From positions 1 to 34,277 of the forward strand of contig JAOPWV010000162.1 of the NCBI GenBank assembly GCA_025965475.1: a stretch of 34,277 nucleotides of DNA, read 5' to 3'. This document shows positions 31,070 to 34,277 of this stretch, in pieces. The stretch is from Frankiales bacterium. Lineage in GTDB: Bacteria; Actinomycetota; Actinomycetes; Mycobacteriales; SCTD01. The notes below the pieces were generated by a model. The model had not been told where the DNA came from. It saw only the letters and a list, made by a program, of their open reading frames with translations, and did not search any database. How positions within the stretch are numbered: position 1 is the stretch's first letter; every line of letters starts with the position of its first letter. The position numbers and the translations under genes are program-made.

Positions 31070-33496
31070 ATGACAGAGCTAGACGACGAGATCGTCCAGG
31101 AGTTTCTCGTGGAGAGCCACGAGAACCTCGACCAGCTCGACCGTGACCTCGTCGCGCTCGAGCGCGAGCCGGCTTCCCGGGAGCTGCTCGGTAGCGTCTT
31201 CCGGACCATCCACACCATCAAGGGGACGAGCGGCTTCCTCGCGCTTCACCAGCTCGAGTCGGTGAGCCACGTGGGCGAGAACCTGCTGAGCCGCCTCCGG
31301 GACGGCGTCCTCACCCTGGACACCGAGCGCGCCGCCGCGCTGCTCGACCTCGTCGATGCGGTCCGCGCCATTCTGGGGTGCCTGGAGACGACCGGCGCCG
31401 AGGGCACCCACGACCTGGCCGAGCTGACCGCGCGCCTCGCCAGCCTCCTGGAGCCCGACGCGGCGGGCGCCGCCGCTCCGGTCTCCGCTGTTGCCGCGGC
31501 CGCCGCGGTGGCGGCTGCGGTGGTCGCGGCTCCCGGAGCAGCCACCGAGGCCGCGTCCCCCGCATCCGCCGCGCCCCCCGAGGCCGCCCTCCCGATCCAG
31601 CCGGAGCACGAACTGCTCGGCGAGATCCTGCTCGAACACGGCACCGTCTCGCCGTCCTCGGTCGAGGCCGCGCTGCTGGAGCAGCAGGTCGCCGGCGACG
31701 AGAGGCCGATCGGCGAGATCCTCGTCGACCACGGCGCCGTCAGCGAGAAGCAGGTCTCCGAGGCTCTCGAGACGCAGAGCGAGGGTCGGCGCAGCGTCGC
31801 CGACAGCACCATCCGCGTCGACGTGGATCTGCTCGACGCGCTCATGCGACAGGTCGGCGAGCTCGTCCTGACGCGCAACCAGGTCGTCTCCCAGGCGGCG
31901 ACGCTGCGCGACACGAACCTGCTGCGCGCGGCCCAGCGGCTGAACCTCATCGCCAGTGAGCTGCAGGAGGGTGTCATGAAGACGCGCATGCAGCCCATCG
32001 GCAACGTCTGGGCCAAGCTCCCGCGCATCGTCCGCGACCTCGGGGTGGCCTGCAACCGGCAGGTCCGCCTGGAGATGGAGGGTGCGGAGACCGAGCTCGA
32101 CAAGACGCTGCTCGAGGCGGTCAAGGATCCGCTGACCCACCTGGTCCGCAACGCGGTCGACCACGGCATCGAAACCGCCGAGGACCGTCTCGCCGCCGGC
32201 AAGCCGGCCGAGGGCGTCCTCACGCTCCGCGCGTTCCACGAGAGCGGCCAGGTCAACATCGAGATCCGCGACGACGGCCAGGGCATCGACCCGGCCCGGG
32301 TGGGCGCCAAGGCGCTCGAGCGCGGCCTCGTCACGCGTGACCAGCTCGCCGTCATGTCGACGCCGGAGATCGTCAACATGATCTTCCTGCCTGGCTTCTC
32401 GACGGCTGCCGCCGTGACGAACGTGTCCGGCCGCGGCGTCGGCATGGACGTCGTACGGACGAACATCGAGAAGATCGGTGGCACCGTCGACGTCGCCAGC
32501 GTGCCTGGCAGGGGCAGCACCATCCGGATCAAGATCCCGCTGACGCTGGCGATCATCCCGGCCGTCACCTTCCAGTGCGCCGGCGAGCGCTACGCGATCC
32601 CCCAGGTCGCACTCGTCGAGCTGGTGTCCCTGGACGCCGAGGAGGCCCAGAAGGGCATCGAGTGGGTCTCCGAGGCGCCCGTCTACCGGCTGCGCGGACG
32701 CCTGCTCCCCCTCGTCTACCTCGACGCGGTGCTGGGCCTCAGCGCCGAGGACGGCACCCGGCAGCCGCGTGAGTCGCTGTCCCTCGTCGTCCTGCAGGCC
32801 GACGGCCGGCAGTTCGGCCTGGTCGTCGACCGCGTCCTCGACAGCGAGGAGATCGTCGTCAAGCCGCTCGGGCGCCAGCTCAAGGGCATCGGCATCTACT
32901 CGGGCGCCACGATCACCGGGGACGGCGCGGTCGCCCTCATCCTCGACGTGCTCAACGTCGGCCTGCAGTCGGGCGTGCTCAGCGCGTCGCGCGACCGGGC
33001 CTTCACCGACGCGTCGGTGGTCGCCGCCGTGGAGGAGCGCGAGTCGCTGCTCCTCGTCGGCGTCGGCGAGGACCGGCGCATGTCGATCCCGCTGGGGATG
33101 GTCACACGGCTCGAGGAGTTCGCCGTCTCCGCGATCGAGCGGGTGGGCAGTCGCGAGGTCGTCCAGTACCGCGGCCAGATCCTGCCGCTCGTCCGCCTGG
33201 CCAGTCACCTCGGCAACTACTCCGACCCGGACCGCGAACGCGTCCAGGTCGTCGTGCACGCCGAGGGCGGCCGCAGCGTCGGGCTGCTCGTGGAAGCGAT
33301 CCACGACATCACCGAGGAATCGGTGACCGGCCGCAGCGACCTGGACAGCACCGGGCTGCTCGGCTCGGCGATCGTCGACAACCGGGTCACCGAGATGCTG
33401 GATGTGCGCAGCGCCGTGCTGGCCGCAGATCCGAACTTCTTCCGTAACGCACCGGTGGAACAGCCGGCCTTCGAGATGAGCGGGGCGTACTCCTGA
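31070..33496 (+). CDS. cheA: Chemotaxis histidine kinase CheA with MshEN-like insert and two CheW-like domains
   Basis: An 808-aa CheA. The HPt domain (1-105) has phospho-acceptor His48 in IHTIKGTSGF. An Ala-rich linker spans 131-172. Residues 182-236 hold two related 24-residue units, LLGEILLEHGTVSPSSVEAALLEQ-type and PIGEILVDHGAVSEKQVSEALETQ-type, 7 residues apart, where the CheY-binding P2 is normally found. P3 dimerisation runs about 247-305. The P4 ATPase has HLVRNAVDHGIE (N box), DDGQGID (G1) and NVSGRGVGMDVV (G2), so it should be active. P5 (about 495-640) is CheW-like, and a second CheW-like domain follows (about 655-785). AGGAG precedes the ATG. The stop overlaps the cheW start (TGATG). 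Confidence 0.95.
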   Translation: MTELDDEIVQEFLVESHENLDQLDRDLVALEREPASRELLGSVFRTIHTIKGTSGFLALHQLESVSHVGENLLSRLRDGVLTLDTERAAALLDLVDAVRAILGCLETTGAEGTHDLAELTARLASLLEPDAAGAAAPVSAVAAAAAVAAAVVAAPGAATEAASPASAAPPEAALPIQPEHELLGEILLEHGTVSPSSVEAALLEQQVAGDERPIGEILVDHGAVSEKQVSEALETQSEGRRSVADSTIRVDVDLLDALMRQVGELVLTRNQVVSQAATLRDTNLLRAAQRLNLIASELQEGVMKTRMQPIGNVWAKLPRIVRDLGVACNRQVRLEMEGAETELDKTLLEAVKDPLTHLVRNAVDHGIETAEDRLAAGKPAEGVLTLRAFHESGQVNIEIRDDGQGIDPARVGAKALERGLVTRDQLAVMSTPEIVNMIFLPGFSTAAAVTNVSGRGVGMDVVRTNIEKIGGTVDVASVPGRGSTIRIKIPLTLAIIPAVTFQCAGERYAIPQVALVELVSLDAEEAQKGIEWVSEAPVYRLRGRLLPLVYLDAVLGLSAEDGTRQPRESLSLVVLQADGRQFGLVVDRVLDSEEIVVKPLGRQLKGIGIYSGATITGDGAVALILDVLNVGLQSGVLSASRDRAFTDASVVAAVEERESLLLVGVGEDRRMSIPLGMVTRLEEFAVSAIERVGSREVVQYRGQILPLVRLASHLGNYSDPDRERVQVVVHAEGGRSVGLLVEAIHDITEESVTGRSDLDSTGLLGSAIVDNRVTEMLDVRSAVLAADPNFFRNAPVEQPAFEMSGAYS

Positions 33497-33945
33497 TGTC
33501 GAGCACCACGACGACCATGAACCAGTTCTCCACCTTCCGCGTGGCCGACCAGCTGTTCGGTGTCGACGTCGGCCGGGTGCAGGAGGTGATCAGGTACCAG
33601 CCGATGACGCCGGTCCCGATGGCCCGCCCGGCCGTCGCCGGCCTGATCAACCTGCGCGGCCAGGTCGTCACCGCGGTGGACCTGCGGGTGCAGCTCGGTC
33701 TGCCCCCGCGCGCCGAGGGCGAGCTCCCGCTGAACGTCGTCGTCCGCACCGGCGAGGAGGCGGTCAGCCTCCTCGTCGACTCGATCGGCGACGTGGTCGA
33801 CACGACCGGCGACCTGTTCGAGGCCCCGCCGGAGACGGTCTCGGGCCCGGCCCGCGAGCTCATCAGCGGTGCCTACAAGCTCGAGGGCAAGCTCCTGCTC
33901 GCGCTCGACGTCGACCGTGCTGTGGACGTTGACCGCACCAGCTGA
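33496..33945 (+). CDS. cheW: Chemotaxis coupling protein CheW
   Basis: A 149-aa adaptor linking receptors to CheA. CheW landmarks: FSTFRVADQLFGVDVGRVQEVIRYQPMTPVPMARPAVAGLINLRGQVVTAVDLRVQLGLP, then VSLLVDSIGDVVD. It is translationally coupled to cheA. The final codons (DRTS, stop) are the first unit of a 13-nt tandem repeat that continues past the stop. No receptor, cheY, cheB or cheR is in the window. Confidence 0.96.
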   Translation: MSSTTTTMNQFSTFRVADQLFGVDVGRVQEVIRYQPMTPVPMARPAVAGLINLRGQVVTAVDLRVQLGLPPRAEGELPLNVVVRTGEEAVSLLVDSIGDVVDTTGDLFEAPPETVSGPARELISGAYKLEGKLLLALDVDRAVDVDRTS

Positions 33946-34013
33946 CCGCACCAGCTGACCGCACCAGCTGACCGCACCAGCCGACCGCACCAGCCGACCG
34001 CACCAGCCGACCG
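33931..34013 (+). repeat. 13-nt tandem repeat, six copies plus a partial, starting in cheW
   Basis: The unit GACCGCACCAGCT/C starts at 33931, 33944, 33957, 33970, 33983 and 33996, with GACCG left at 34009. Copies 1-3 end in T, so copy 1 supplies the cheW TGA. Copies 4-6 end in C and would read CGA. Apart from this one position the copies are identical, which suggests recent expansion. Confidence 0.95.
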
Positions 34014-34014
34014 A

Positions 34015-34051
34015 CAGCTCCGGTCCCCGGCCGCATCGGGGATCGGAGCTG
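34015..34051 (+). terminator. Terminator-like hairpin after cheW
   Basis: CAGCTCCGGTCCCCG (34015-34029), 7-nt loop, CGGGGATCGGAGCTG (34037-34051): a 15-bp stem with one G-T pair. No T-run follows. It probably ends the cheA-cheW transcript. The rest of 34052-34154 shows nothing clear except a palindrome CGTGATCACG at 34122-34131. Confidence 0.65.
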
Positions 34052-34154
34052 CGAGTACCGGCCGGGCGCCCCGTGGACGTTCGGCCTTCTGGCCGTGCCG
34101 CCGTCACCCGAGCGGCGGATGCGTGATCACGTCCCGACAGGGCATCCTGGACGC

Positions 34155-34277
34155 GTGCTGAGCCTGGACTACTCCCCCGCCCTGTGTTTCGACCTCGTGC
34201 GCCTGCCCGGCGGTGCCTCCGCTGCCGCCGTGCTCGCGACCGCACTCAACGCGGGCCCGGAGGACCTCGACCGGCTC
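34155..34277 (+). CDS. Start of an unidentified gene, cut by the window end
   Basis: An open frame of 41 codons from GTG 34155 to the edge, reading VLSLDYSPALCFDLVRLPGG and then an Ala-rich helix with NAGPEDLDRL. I do not recognise it. An in-frame ATG at 34119 is an alternative start. There is no strong ribosome site for either. A -10-like CATCCT lies 6 nt before the GTG, which would allow a leaderless start. The coding call rests on the open frame and GC-rich third positions only. Confidence 0.4.
   Translation, partial: MLSLDYSPALCFDLVRLPGGASAAAVLATALNAGPEDLDRL

Noticed and set aside
31079-33304. A 741-codon minus-strand open frame opposite cheA
   Set aside because: It is a shadow of cheA; the sense-strand protein has all CheA motifs.
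33931-34013. The 13-nt repeats considered as a CRISPR array
   Set aside because: The units are directly adjacent with no spacers and are too short; there are no cas genes nearby.
1-34277. tRNA, rRNA, insertion sequences, phage or plasmid genes
   Set aside because: None were seen. I found no transposase-like frames, terminal inverted repeats or RNA gene patterns, though a covariance-model scan would be needed to exclude small RNAs.

Overview
The window is about 34 kb of very GC-rich DNA from what is almost certainly a motile actinomycete (Actinomycetota). Three things point there: codons rich in G/C at the third position with many GTG starts, DrrA/DrrB-type and actinobacterial CobN/chelatase genes, and a complete-looking Gram-positive-style flagellar export and motor locus with chemotaxis genes. 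The genus cannot be read from the sequence alone; motile lineages such as Kineosporiaceae, Geodermatophilaceae or Nocardioidaceae are plausible.

Left flank (1-8361). Two cobalt-insertion genes for cobalamin synthesis face left: a magnesium/cobalt-chelatase ATPase subunit, cut by the window start and led by a convincing cobalamin riboswitch, and cobN. They are split by a rightward DrrAB-type ABC exporter and a leftward secreted PHB-depolymerase-like esterase. The exporter and esterase meet at a hairpin that contains both stop codons. A small membrane protein lies between cobN and the flagellar genes.

Flagellar locus (8390-30849, all leftward). In transcription order from the right: flgB-flgC-fliE-fliF-fliG-fliH-fliI-fliJ-(NlpC/P60+SLT hydrolase)-fliK-flgD-flgE, a terminator-like hairpin, then flbD-motA-motB-fliL, fliM-fliN-fliO-fliP-fliQ-fliR-flhB, and flhA-flhF-like-PilZ. 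Most junctions are 1-4 nt stop/start overlaps. Together these genes encode the MS ring, C ring, export gate and ATPase, proximal rod, hook and stator. Distal rod genes (flgF/flgG), filament genes and the flagellar sigma factor are not in the window.

Chemotaxis (31070-33945, rightward): cheA and cheW, divergent from flgB, followed by a 13-nt tandem repeat that begins inside the cheW stop region and by a hairpin. A partial unknown gene begins at the right edge.

Main observations. Five promoters of one form, CTCAnnn-N13-GCCGATnn, sit in front of flgB, cheA, flbD, fliM and flhA, which defines a flagellar-sigma (FliA/WhiG/SigD-type) regulon by inspection. The fliM copy would give a leaderless mRNA. 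Several motor and signalling proteins are unusual: FliM lacks the N-terminal CheY-P-binding motif while FliN carries a long CheC/FliY-like extension; CheA has a twin MshEN-like repeat where P2 is usually found, plus a second CheW-like domain; the FlhF homologue has lost its P-loop and other GTPase motifs; and a two-domain peptidoglycan hydrolase without a signal peptide sits in the hook operon. With the PilZ protein, these suggest cyclic-di-GMP input to motility and an altered switch. That is inference, not demonstrated.
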